Assembly (NCBI GenBank): GCA_003952965.2
Contig: RXIC02000500.1
Span: 77,402 to 141,401 of the forward strand
Source of the DNA: Morella rubra
Lineage: Eukaryota > Streptophyta > Magnoliopsida > Fagales > Myricaceae
Length of the DNA: 64,000 nt
Direction: 5' to 3'
Below, in pieces: positions 32,652-43,406 of this stretch. A program made the translations under genes and the position numbers. The stretch's first letter is position 1. Every line of letters starts with the position of its first letter. The notes under the pieces were generated by a model. It was not told the DNA's origin, did no database searches, and worked only from the letters and a program-made list of their open reading frames with translations.

Positions 32652-33452
32652 TGACGCAGGTGTGGTCAGCATAAAAGGACAAGATTAGCACAGAAGGACA
32701 AGATTAAAATTAAATTCTGGAATGATTCACAAAGGGTTTCTGTTCTACCTATGGCTTATTGGAAAGCTCTACGAATTTAGTTTCCAACGCATCAAACTTC
32801 GTACAATTTGGAGTTTTCTAGACAAAGTTATGGTTAAATTACTCCAAGGAGGTCAGGCTGGCAGCTAATTCCGAGGTCTAGTGAATTTTGGACGAGTTTG
32901 CTATTTTTAGCTTGTTCTTTTGGATTTTCAACATGTCTTTTCATTTCCCTAAGAGTCTTTTATGTCTCAATTAATATTTTGGAAGATGTAATTTTCATTT
33001 ACTCATGCTTGGAGGGTGTTTCAAGCTTTGCTATTTAAACCCTTCTCTTGTAGTGGAAGAGGCAAAGAGATTTTGAGTGTTTATACAACTTGAGCCTTAG
33101 GCTACTTTGAAGAAGGATTTCTTCTACAAACTCTTATCATTTGGTGGATTACAATAGATGGCGAGTTCTTGCTCTGTATTCCGTGTTAGATTACATTGGC
33201 TGGTGATTTTTGTATCCCTTTGTGTTCTACTTGGGTGGTGAGCTTATCTATCCGAGTGTGTGAGTTAGAGTGCATTTTTTAGTGCTTCCCCGACGTTCCC
33301 ACAAACATCCTGAGATACCCATACATTATCCCAACGTCTCATTACTATCCCGAGGTCCCCATTACTATCTCTGAGGTGTCCATTTCTCTCATTCCAACCA
33401 TCCCGAGGTGATCCTAAGGTGTCCCACGCTTTCCCGGTTAAACCCGGTATCA
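32652..33452 (+). repeat. 5' LTR of Ty3/gypsy element
   Basis: Begins TGACGCAGGTGTGG and ends CCCGGTATCA. It aligns with the 3' LTR at 37,354-38,131 over its whole length with scattered substitutions, an extra AGGACAAGATTAGCACA-type duplication near its start, and other indels. The DUF247 reading frame is cut directly at its left edge. Confidence 0.85.
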
Positions 33453-33454
33453 AG

Positions 33455-33466
33455 TGGTATTAAAAC
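33455..33466 (+). promoter_or_regulatory. primer-binding site (initiator Met tRNA type)
   Basis: TGGTATTAAAAC lies two bases after the 5' LTR. It is a diverged form of the TGGTATCAGAGC complement to the 3' end of initiator tRNA-Met, which primes minus-strand synthesis in plant gypsy elements. Confidence 0.65.
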
Positions 33467-33477
33467 TTTTGGTTGTC

Positions 33478-34649
33478 ATGGCTGGTCGTTGTCATTATGG
33501 GCCAAATGTTGACTCTCCTCCAGCTCGTGAAAGAGATCTCCATGAAATTGAAGTTGCAAATCTACAAAGACAATTACAATAACTTCAGCAACATCTTGAG
33601 CATTATGAGCCTTTTGATTCTCATCATGATTCGGATGGTGAATCTTCTCATCATGAGAATGAGAATCCTTTCTATCGTGAACAAAGTGAAGCATCATCGG
33701 TGGAACATGTTCATCATCATCATGCCGTAATCAAAGAAACCATGAAGTTCAACGAGATCAACTTGATGTGAGAGTTGATATCCCCGAGTTCGAAGGAAGG
33801 ATGCAACCGGACGAGTTTCTTGATTGGTTACATTCGGTGGAGCGGATCTTTGATTATAAGGAGGTGCCGAAAGAAAGAAAGTTGAAGCTTGTTGCATTGA
33901 AATTGAAGAAATATGCTTCTCTATGGTGGGAGAATCTAAAGAAGTAGTGTGCTTGAGAAGGAAGAAGTCGTATCGCTACATGGGAAAAGATGAGAAAAAT
34001 TCTTAAGCAAAAATTTTTGCTAGATAATTACCGACAAGATATTTTTCTTAAGTTCCATAATTTCAAGCAAAAGGATCTTTCGGTGGAAGAATATACTACT
34101 GAGTTCGATCATCTCATAATGAAGTGTGATGTGGCGGAGCCGGAAGAACAAACTATCGCTCGCTATCTTGGTGGGCTAAGGGGGGAGATTGGCAATATTG
34201 TCCAATTACAACCGTATTGGACTTACAATGATGTTGTGAAGCTAGCAATAAAGGTGGAAAAGCAACAAAAGGAGGCTCATGGAAGTAGACCACGATTTGG
34301 AGCAAAGGAAGGTCATTACAACCGAGGGAGCTCTTTAGTCCTAAAGTTTCAACACCAAGTTTGCAACAAACAAGCGACTCCTCAACTCTCGAAGAATGAA
34401 GGACGACCGAGTTCAATTTGCCAAAATCCTAATTCTCATAGGTGCTTCAAATGCCAAGAATTTGGTCATATTGCCTCTGATTGTCCAAACCGCAAAGTGG
34501 TGACTCTTATTGAAGAAGAATGGATGGACGAAGGCAATGAAGAAGAACCAATGGAGGAAGATGCAAAAAAAAAAGGAAGACGAAGATGTCACTTATGCCG
34601 ACATTGGAGAATCACTTGTTGTACGAAGAAGTTTGAGTTCAGTCTATGA
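33478..34649 (+). pseudogene. Ty3/gypsy gag (capsid and nucleocapsid), with stops
   Basis: The frame starts at ATG 33,478 (MAGRCHYGPNVDSPPAR) with a helical ARERDLHEIEVANLQRQLQ stretch ended by an in-frame stop near 33,580. The retrotransposon gag domain follows at about 33,750-34,260 (DIPEFEGRMQPDEFLDWL, KYASLWWENLKK, FHNFKQKDLSVEEYTTEFD, ARYLGGLRGEIGNIVQ), with another stop and shift near 33,945. A CCHC zinc knuckle, CFKCQEFGHIASDC, is intact at 34,443-34,484. Length and order are normal for a gypsy gag, but at least two breaks mean no full protein is made. Confidence 0.9.
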
Positions 34650-37319
34650 AGATTGTGATGAATGGCTACGGACAAACATCTTTCAAACAAGATGCACTTC
34701 CCATGGCAAAGTTTGTGATATTATCATTGATGGTGGAAGTTGTGAGAACGTGGTGGCTGAAGACATGGTGAAGAAGCTGAAACTTAAGACATAACCTCAT
34801 CCTCAACCTTACAAGCTTACGTGGTTTCGAAAAGGAAACGAGGTGAAGGTAAACCAATGCACTCTTGTTCAATTTTCCATTGCAAAGACAAGTTGGGGAA
34901 CTTTTGGCTAAAGGTTTGGTAAAAGAAAGCATGAGTCCTTGTGCTGTCCCCGCACTTCTTGTACCAAAGAAGGATGGAACGTGGTGGATGTGTGTTGATA
35001 GTAGAGCGGTGAACAAGATTACCATCAAATATTGTTTCCCTATTCCTCGCCTTGATGATCTTCTTGACCAACTTCACGGTGCTTCTATCTTTTCGAAGAT
35101 AGATCTTCAAAGTGGTTATCATCAAATTCGAATGAGGCTAGGGGATGAATGGAAGACCGCTTTCAAAACTCAAGATGGTCTTTATGAGTGGATGGTATGC
35201 CTTTTGGGCTTTCTAATGCTCCTAGTACCTTCATGCGCCTTATGAATCATGTCTTTAAATCTTTTATTGGGCATTTTATTGTTGTCTACTTTGATGATAT
35301 CTTGGTGTACAGCAAGCATAAGGAGCAACACTTGGAACATCTTCGGCAAGTGTTCACAACTCTACGGGAGCAAAAGTTGTTTGCAAATTTAAAGAAATGT
35401 CATTTCTTTACTGAGAGCTTATCTTTTTAGGCTATGTGGTGTCTAACGAAGGGATAAAAGTGGATCCTAGCAAGATTGAAGCAATCACGACTTGGCCTAT
35501 ACCAAGGTCGATTCATGATATTCGAAGCTTTCATGGTCTTGCATCATTTTATCGAAGATTCATCAAAGGATTCAGCTCTATCATTGCACCCATCACTGAG
35601 TGCTTGAAGGGAGGTATTTTCAAGTGGACTAGTGAAGCCGAGAAGAGTTTTGAAATTATCAAGAGAAAGATGACGGAAGCTCCAATCCTGTCCTTGCCAA
35701 ATTTTGACATTTTGTTCGAAGTTGATTGTGATGCTTCTAATGTTGGCATTGGTGCAGTACTCAGTCAAGAAGGAAAGCCTATTGCCTTCTTTAGTGAAAA
35801 GTTGAGTGAGTCTCGCAAGAAATACTCGACTTATGACAAAGAATTTTATGCTATTGTTCGAGCCTTGCATCATTGGAGTCATTATCTCCTTCCTAAGGAG
35901 TTCATCTTGTTCTCGGATCACAAGGCCTTGAAATATTTGAATAGCCAACAAAAACTCAATTCCCGACATGCCAAATGGAGTGAGTTTTTACAATCATTTT
36001 CCTTTGTTCTCAAGCATAAGGCGGGTGTTCAAAATCAAGTGGCTGATGCTTTGAGTTGTCGACATTCCTTGCTTTCTACTATGCAAGTTAATGTCTTGGG
36101 CTTTGAAGTGGTGAAAGAGCTTTACAAGGAGGATCCCTACTTTGCCAAGGTATGGGAAGAATGTTCTAAGGGTCCTTATCACTCATTTTTATTACAAAAT
36201 GGTTCTCTTTTCAAAGGTAATCAGTTTTGTATTCCACAATGCTCTTTGAGGAATGCCATTATCATTGAAGCTCATGGTGGTGGACTTGCTGATCACTTTG
36301 GTAGAGATAAAACTCTTTCTCTTATCAAAGAAAATTTCTATTGGCCAAAAATGGAGCGAGATGTTATGAGACATGTGGAGCGATGTAGAATTTGTCACAT
36401 TGCCAAGAGTCATGGCCAAAACACCGAGTTATACACTCTACTTCCAATTCCTAATTCACCTTGGGAAGATGTAAGTATGGATTTTGTTGTGGGTTTGCCA
36501 AAGACTCAAAGGAACAAAGATTCAGTTATGGTGGTTGTTGATCGCTATTCAAAGATGGTGCATTTTGTTCCTTGTAGCAAGACTCTTGATGCTTCTCATG
36601 TGGCGGATCTCTATTTTCGAGAAGTTGTTAAGCTGCATGGAATTCCAAAGACTATCACATCGGATCGAGATACAAAGTTCATGAGTCATTTTTGGCGTAC
36701 TCTTTGGAGGAAGCTTGGAACTAACCTGCAATTTAGTTCAACTTGTCATCCTCAAACTGATGGACAAACTGAAGTTGTCAATCGAAGCTTGGGAAATTTA
36801 TTGCGGAGCTTTGTTGGTAAGAATATTCGTCAATGGGATTTAATTCTTGCACAAGCCGAGTTTGCTTATAATCAGTCCACTAGTCAAACTACGGGTTGTA
36901 GTCCATTTGAGATTGTCTATGGTCAGAATCCTATTAGTCCTTTGGACTTGGCTCCACTTCCTACTACTCATCAATTCAGTGGTGATGCCGAGGAGAGAGT
37001 GAAGAACATTAAGAAGTTGCATGAACAAGTTCGAGATCGGATTCTCAAGCAAACTGAGAAGTATAAGAAGCAAGCCAACAAGCACCGAAAGCAAGCAATT
37101 TTCAAAGAGGGTGATTTGGTGTGGATTCATCTAAGGAAAGAACGTTTTCCAGGAGGAAGACATGCTAAGCTTAGACCTAGAGCCGATGGTCCATTCAAAG
37201 TGCTTCAACGCATTGGTGATAATGCATATAAAATTGAACTTCAAGGGAATATGGAGTTTCAGCAACCTTTAATGATTCTGACCTGTCCCCATATCATGAA
37301 GAAGAAGATGAAGAGTTAG
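34650..37319 (+). pseudogene. Ty3/gypsy pol: protease, RT, RNase H, integrase; deletion and frameshifts
   Basis: Protease: VCDIIIDGGSCENVV with the catalytic Asp at 34,729. At about 34,880 the sequence passes straight from LVQFS to the RT entry [20 protein letters not shown], so the usual protease-RT linker is deleted. [22 protein letters not shown], then YFDD at 35,287-35,298, intact. A missing base near 35,194 and another in a T-run near 35,430 shift the frame. RNase [19 protein letters not shown] and [13 protein letters not shown]. Integrase, from one long frame starting near 35,436: HHCC zinc region about 36,280-36,400, catalytic D 36,480, D 36,663 and E 36,771 (D-35-E). The last 30 codons are out of frame after about 37,250. 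No chromodomain is visible. Lineage within Ty3/gypsy is uncertain. Confidence 0.93.
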
Positions 37320-37340
37320 CCCCGAGGTCTAGTCTTTTCC

Positions 37341-37353
37341 AACCAAGGGAGCA
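37341..37353 (+). promoter_or_regulatory. polypurine tract before 3' LTR
   Basis: AACCAAGGGAGCA immediately precedes the 3' LTR and fits the expected plus-strand primer position. It is weakly purine-rich only. Confidence 0.5.
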
Positions 37354-38131
37354 TGACATAGGTGTGGTCAGCACAGAGGGACAAGATTAAAATTAAATTC
37401 TGGAATGATTCACGAAGGGTTTCTGTTCAACCTATGGTTTGCTGGAAAGCTCTTCAAATCTAGTTTCCAACGCATCAAACGGCGTACAATTTGGAGTTTT
37501 CTAGATGAATTTATGGTTAAATTACTACAAGGAGGTCAGGCTGGCAGCTAATTCCGAGGTCCAGCGAATTTTGGACGAGTTTGCTATTTTTAGCTTGTTC
37601 TTTTGGATTTTCAACATGTCTTTTCATTTCCCTAAGAGTCTTGTATGTCTCAATTAATATTTTGGAAGATGTAATTTTCATTTACTCATGCTTGGAGGGC
37701 TGTTCCAAGCTTTGCTATTTAAACCCTTTCTCTTGTAGTGGAAGAAGAGAGATTTTGAGTGTTTATACAACTTGAGCCTTAGGCTACTTTGAAGAAGGAT
37801 TTCTTCTACAAACTCTTATCCTTCGGTGGATTCCGATAGGTGGCGAGTTCTTGCTCTGTATCCCGTGTTGGATTACATTGGGTGGTGATTTCTATATCCC
37901 TTTGTGTTCTACTTGGGTGGTGAGCTTATCTATCCGAGTTTTTTGAGTGCTTTCCCGACGTTCCCACAAACATCCCAAGATACCCATACATTATCCCGAC
38001 GTCTCATTACTATCCTGAGGTGTCTATCTATCCTGGATTATCACTTCCCGAGGTCCCCATTACTATCTACGAGGTGTCCATTTCTCTCATTCCGAGGTGT
38101 CCCGCGCTTTCCCCGGTTAAACCCGGTATCA
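37354..38131 (+). repeat. 3' LTR of Ty3/gypsy element
   Basis: Begins TGACATAGGTGTGG, ends CCCGGTATCA, and pairs with 32,652-33,452. Divergence between the two LTRs includes many substitutions and several indels, so insertion was not recent. The five bases outside the LTRs (CTGTC left, ATATA right) do not match, so no target duplication remains. Confidence 0.85.
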
Positions 38132-38953
38132 ATATATGACCATTTTTGCATGGCAGGGAAAAGACTTTACTAACTAAGAACAAATGACAATGCAAATTAT
38201 TTAATGACCAGTAATAGTTGGTAATGAAAAATTAGTTATTCTCCATTTCGTTGTGGTAAGAACAGGTTCAATTTTGATGCTAGATAACATGATATAAAAT
38301 CAACCATTTCATTTTCGTAACTAAATAGAATTTTTTTATAAAATAATAAATGGTCAAAATCATATTGGTGTGACCATTTAGAAAATCATTGAAAAAGGTT
38401 TTATAGACACTAAACGAACAAAGTCAGCAATTTGTTTAAAGGACGAAACAATAGTGGTCATGACAATATTGTTAGTAACCATTTAAAAATTTTCATGTGA
38501 AACTAAAATAGAACGAGATTAGTCAACTGTTAATAGTGACCACATAAGACGACTAGACCGAACGTTGTTAGTGGTGACCATATGATGCTAGTGGCTACTA
38601 TTCACATAATGATGAGGAAAAAAACATGTAAGAGTGACCGCGTAAGACGAGTGGACAGAACGTTGTTAGGGGTGACCAAATGTATGTTGTGGCAACTATT
38701 CACATATCGACGACATTAGCTCTAAAAAAAATGTCTAATGACAAAAGATTTTGTTGTTTAGGTGACCAATTTCTTCTTGACAAATCAAGCAAATACCGAC
38801 GCTATCATTTTGGGTCCATACAAAATTCTTTAGACGGAGAAAAAATGACCAACGTTTGACCACTAAATTTGGTCCACCTATTAACTGCAACGACCAGAAA
38901 GGGGTTTTAAGTGACCCATGTTCTGGTCATTATAAGCACATTTTGTTGCAGTG
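38132..38953. mobile_element. right part of a CACTA-like element with CACTGCAACAAAA end
   Basis: The right end TTTTGTTGCAGTG at 38,941-38,953 reads CACTGCAACAAAA outward. GTGACCA/TGGTCAC motifs recur throughout. A unit of about 105 bp with GACGA.TGGAC.GAACGTTGTTAG occurs twice in tandem (about 38,530-38,634 and 38,635-38,740). The left part is missing: homology to nothing else begins directly at the gypsy LTR edge. Non-coding. Confidence 0.55.
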
Positions 38954-39009
38954 TCTTGTGTTAAGTTATGGTTAATTCAATTTTAAAAGATGACAAGTAA
39001 CACACTAAC

Positions 39010-39345
39010 ACCCACTCTCTTCTCCTTGTGTATGCCTCTTTTCCACTCTGCAAGTGCTATCGATTGACAGATTCCTCCATCGTTCGAGTTTAAGGTAAAT
39101 CACTCGTGAACCATACTTCAATTTTCTGAAGTTTAAATTTTGAGATTGAAGGACTATGGATGCAATTAGATTTTGTATAACTCTTGTTTCATTGTGGATG
39201 TGTCTAGTCAGGAAAGGATTCTTAGAAGACATAATTATCTAAATTTTTCTAAATTTTTGAGTATTTCGGATTCACAGGAGCTTACGACATACTGGTTTTG
39301 CTTGGAAAGGAAAAATAGAGGAAGAAGAAGAACCTATTTGCTATT
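39010..39345 (+). repeat. duplicated segment, paralog of 14,225-14,535
   Basis: Direct alignment with copy B, including the intron-like GGTAAATCACTCGTGAACC and the open piece TYWFCLERKNRGRRR, with about one difference in ten bases. The frame stays open to about 39,598 in this copy, but the extension has no recognisable protein character. Confidence 0.75.
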
Positions 39346-39829
39346 TGTTTCGTTGCTTTTGTTTATGGAAAGTTTTCTATGGAACCGCGCAAATGCGGAT
39401 TGGACAACGCGGACACAACTCAGGCAAAGTAGAGCTCTTACGACATTTTTTGCTTGGAACGCTACACATTTTCCTACTGCTTCCTCATATTCATGTCTCG
39501 ACTTTTTGGGAGTACTCTTTATGTGTTTGGATGGACAAAAAAAGATTTCCCTTAGAAATGTTTTTATGAGAGGTGGTGTGAAGTTTGTAAAAAGGTAACT
39601 AATAGATTTAAGTCATTTAACAACACACGTTGTCTCGGACGAGTTCCATCAAAGTCTGCAGGCTGATGGGAAGGAAGCCCATGTAATACATATATTCTTT
39701 AATATTTTAAAATTTTATGCAATAGTCTTGCTCTCAAGGGTGATAGTCTAGCGAAGAGAACCAGCTCCTTGCAGGGTGGCTAAATTCCCACTTGAGTTTT
39801 CTATTATTTTTTGAGAAATTGGCAATTTG
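39346..39829. other. no gene recognised; composite of duplicated fragments
   Basis: Positions 39,695-39,757 match 17,030-17,090 (TAGTCTTGCTC.CAAGGGTGATAGT) and 39,760-39,815 match 15,120-15,185 (CTTGCAGGGTGG). In copy B these pieces lie about 1.9 kb apart and in the other order, which implies rearrangement or additional tandem copies. Confidence 0.55.
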
Positions 39830-40480
39830 GTCACTAAGTTTTAGTACAATTGACAAAATAATCACTTAGCATACTTTTTGGGGAAAATACACTTTCCACT
39901 TATAAACTACTGGATCTATGACACATTGCACCCTAAACTACCAGTTTTGACACATTGCACCCTCCAACTACTAAGGTTAGACACTTTTCACCCTAAATTA
40001 CTCACTTTGACATATTGCACTCTCAACTGCCAATGTTATACATTTTTCACCCTCATTCTGACAATAATACCCCAAAAATTTAATGAATTGACAATAATAT
40101 GTTCAATATATTCAAAGTGGGTCAAGGGCATTATCGTCATTTTAGTCTATAATTTTGATAGAGGGTGCAAAGTGCCAATTGGTAATTGGTAATTAGAGAG
40201 TGCAATGTCTCAAACATAGTAGTTTAGGGTGTAAAGTGCAAAGCTTATAGTAATTCGTGAGTAGAAGATGTATTTTCCCCTTATTTTTTTATTTTTAGGT
40301 CACCGAGTCCATATGCTTGTGACTATTTACTCCTTCCGTCACTCTTCCATTTGCTTTCTAACGGAATGCAGGAACATGTCAGCATATATGGCAGCTCAGT
40401 TTCATTAATCCACGTCAGCGATCCCAGTCAAGCTCTACAATATAAAGCGACGTAGTTTAGTGAAAAATATGAGCAAACTA
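39830..40480. repeat. dispersed repeat, inverted copy of 4,265-4,525, split by a MITE
   Basis: Outer parts match the inverse of the earlier copy (ATTGACAAAATAATCACTTAG on one side, TTTCTAACGGAATGCAGGAAC and CCCAGTCAAGCTCTACAATA on the other). The two halves are separated by the 401-bp element at 39,880-40,280. Confidence 0.75.
39880..40280. mobile_element. 401-bp MITE with GGGGAAAATACA terminal inverted repeats
   Basis: Left end GGGGAAAATACACTTTCCAC and right end GTAGAAGATGTATTTTCCCC are inverted partners. The interior has ACACATTGCACCCT repeated at about 30-40 bp spacing. The earlier copy of the host repeat (about 4,445-4,470) lacks it. It is related in style to the MITE at 18,471-18,977. 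Confidence 0.7.
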
Positions 40481-41452
40481 CACGACATGCTCTTGACAAC
40501 CGCATTGTTTAATAAACTAAGACCTAACCGCACCATTTTCGTAGTGACTGAAATGAGACGACATGCTCTTGACAACACAGAACCCTCACCCACCCTCGAG
40601 CCGAGGTAAATCAAATAGAAATTTCCCCCTTTTTGTAAACCTTAGACAGAGACAAGAGCAGCATCAACTATTGCACCTTCGGCGATCAAACCTTTGACAA
40701 AAGATGACCAGCAGCCTCTACTATGTCTGAAGGAAGGTTATTGATTCCCCTATTTTTTCAGAGAATCAACGAGGAAGAACGATGGTGCTTTTGAAATGAA
40801 ATTGAATTGAAATATGATTTTGTGTAATTGAATTGAAATGAAATATGGTTCACTCAGAAGGGTTCCTTCTGCAGTCTTACTCTTGAACATCTAGGCAGAA
40901 CAATTAAAATAATTTTTGTCCCAAATAGCCTGACTCATTTCCTCTCATTTCACTCGCCTTTGTTTTCTTCAGTTGAAAGATGTTGTGTTTAAGATCCCTT
41001 CTGAGTGAACCACCTGGAAAAACTCATGTCTGAATCCGTTATGATAACTTATCTATCTTGCATTGGTGTTATTCAGAAAGAAGGTGCTTTTGAAATGAAA
41101 TTGAATTGAAATATGATTCTGTGCAATTGATTATGTGTAATTGAATTCAAAATGAAGGCACTTTTGCCTTAGGTATTCAATATAATGGTTCTTTATTGCT
41201 GACTGTTTCAATTTTTAGTAGCAGTGTACATATTCTAATTGAATTAAGTTTGTTTAATTGAATTTGATTTTGTTTTAAAATATGATTACTGATTGCTGAA
41301 TTTGAGTTTGATTTTGATTTTGATTTTGATTTCGAGTTTGCTTGTATGAAGGCCATAATGAAACAATGGTTAGGGCATCTCCCTTATGTTGGATGTAAAA
41401 GATATGATATCTTCTACTCATTCCATAGAAGTTTGTTCTTAAAGTATGGTAA
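40481..41452. repeat. non-coding, with direct and inverted repeats
   Basis: A block starting GGTGCTTTTGAAATGAAATT occurs at 40,784-40,845 and again at 41,093-41,155. Between them GGTTCACTCAGAAGGG (40,847-40,862) has an inverted partner at 40,995-41,011. CGACATGCTCTTGACAAC also occurs twice near 40,481 and 40,559. GATTTT/GAATTG microsatellite-like runs lie at 41,260-41,335. No gene is recognised. Confidence 0.65.
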
Positions 41453-41778
41453 ACGAGTAATTTGGTTAAAGGGATGTTGATGAAGGCCCAAATTACTCTT
41501 TACCATACTCTATAAGTGCCAAAGACTACCACAATATAGCAGCATAATTTCCCATATGCGAATACCTGTAGCTAGTATTGGAAAAAAATTTTGCTTCTTA
41601 CATCACATGAGAAAAGATCAACAGAGACAAAAGGGAAAAACAATGGAAAAGTTCTTTTGTTGATTTACTTACAACTGGTTCATTCTATACCTGTTTTTCA
41701 AGATCATTTTATAGGCTGGTAATTTGCCAATAGGTTCTTCTTGTGCCTGGAAAGCCTTAACTCCTAGACATTGTGTTA
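41453..41778. repeat. low-copy segment, paralog of 3,659-3,985
   Basis: Direct alignment from AGTAATTTGG to CTCCTAGACATTG. This copy lacks the CACTA element that borders the other copy on the left, and instead meets an LTR-like sequence on its right. Confidence 0.85.
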
Positions 41779-42960
41779 ATGTATTTTTAGTTGGCGTAAA
41801 AACTTCATGACGAGTCTGTATTAATTCTTGAGATTTGCATTTGTCAAGTCCTGCTCAAAGACCAGTGCCTCAACATATTTGGTGATCGTCTAAATTGTCA
41901 AGGTTTGATTGTAGTATACTTACAGTTCACTAATGCGAAGTTGGAGCACTAATTTTTCTGGAGTACTCAAAGTTTGATCAGAGTTCACTTATAGTTTGAT
42001 CAAGACTTGCGAAAGGCATTTACAACGGTTTTAACAGAAGCACGCAAGAAGCAAGATTTCTAGAATATTCGTGAGAGCCTTCTCTCCGATCATCCAGAAA
42101 AATAAAAACAAGTCTCTTCTCACATTCTCGGAGACACGATTGAATAGCGATATCTGGAGACACCATTGCTTCCTGAACTTTCTTCGATATACTGTCTCTG
42201 TTATTGATTCTGTAGTTTGCTGTGTATGAACTGAGATTGAACCCAGTGAGATTATTCCTTCCCTCATTATCTCAGATCCATCTTTGATCACCATTATAAA
42301 CCTTGCTTAAGAAGGTAAGCTCCAGAGGTTGCTGGAGATCTACCAAGAGAAGCTGATTGCACGTGGAGTGTGGAAAAGATCGGCTTGGCTGTGAGATCAG
42401 TTTTTCTGTATCAAACTTCAAACGGAAGAGGAGTTTCTCGTTCCCTGCAAGAGGCAGATCTGGATGTTGTATTCCAGGTAAGGTAACAGTAGAATAGACT
42501 AGCAACGGGGTGTTGGGTAGTTTATCGATCACTATGTACAGAGTTTGAAGATTTAATGGATTCTATTAACTGGCCTTCTCAGGTCCGGAGAGTTTTTACC
42601 TCTTGAAAGAATTCTTTTAAGCGAGTTTTCTCTTCGTAACCAATCTTGGTGTCTTTGTTGTGATTTTGTTTACGTAGATTAACTTGTTGTTATTGTGATT
42701 ATTTCTTTCTTTAGTTTCCTTGATTAAGAAAGAAGTATAGCATTATTTTGTATTTTGACAATCTGATGTCCATATTGGGTCATTACTTCGGCATTATATA
42801 TTGCTGCTTAAGTATTCTTGAAATTGCTGATGTGTTGTGAGAGTGTGCAATTTTAAGTGGTAAACGAATCAAGAAAATATCAAACCCTATTCAACCCCCT
42901 TTCTGGCGTTCCGGCAATGTCACTTGAGTCTTGAACTATCCAACCTTCCCCACACTTTCC
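41776..42960 (+). mobile_element. copia-type LTR (solo or 5' LTR), duplicated across the gap
   Basis: Possible start TGTTAATGTATTTT at 41,776, directly after the paralogous segment. The 3' part has ACGTAGATTAACTTG and CTATTCAACCCCC at about 42,890-42,902, typical of the 3' end of plant copia LTRs. The right boundary is unclear (about 42,955). The 42,225-42,960 part recurs at 44,369-45,090 with roughly one difference in sixteen bases. No internal retroelement genes are seen on either side of the gap. Confidence 0.55.
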
Positions 42961-43406
42961 ACTACCGTGATCAAGATTGAGAAGGGCCGGCCCTCATTTC
43001 ATCCTCTTCATGTTTGCACCACTTTTCATCACCTTGCAAGACATAATTTGGGATAAACTTTCTCTATATTGCTCTTTGAGTATATACTAAACTTCTAGAG
43101 TTCATACAAATTTGTTCATAATAAAAGAATTCAATATATAAAAGAAATCTCCTTGCTAAACATTAATGCGGAATATATAGTTACAAGAAAGATTAGTATT
43201 TTTATCGACTCTAAATTTTCACACTGAACCAACGTTCAAATTCTAGAAGATGTACAAAACAAAATTAACCACACTGATCAAGCTTAAATGAAAGATGGTG
43301 AGATTGCTGGAAATTAAGATCAACAGTCCAGAATACTCCATAGAAAGAAAGAAAAAAAAGGCAAATCACAAAGTAACTGGTGAGAAAGACCATAACACAT
43401 TAAGGC
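42961..43406. repeat. flanking sequence, near-identical to 45,115-45,543
   Basis: From GATTGAGAAGGGCCGG to the first N the sequence repeats after the gap with only a few differences (for example TTAGTATTTTTA against TTAGTTTTTTTA). A more diverged relative exists at 58,735-58,873 plus 60,704-60,850. No gene is recognised. Confidence 0.9.

Noticed and set aside
33265-33453. Minus-strand 62-codon frame in the 5' LTR
   Set aside because: Antisense to the LTR's repeated CCCGAGGT.CCC tract; no coding evidence.
39173-39598. 141-codon frame on the plus strand
   Set aside because: It runs through an apparent intron of the duplicated segment and has no recognisable protein; the related copy at 14.4 kb is not open.
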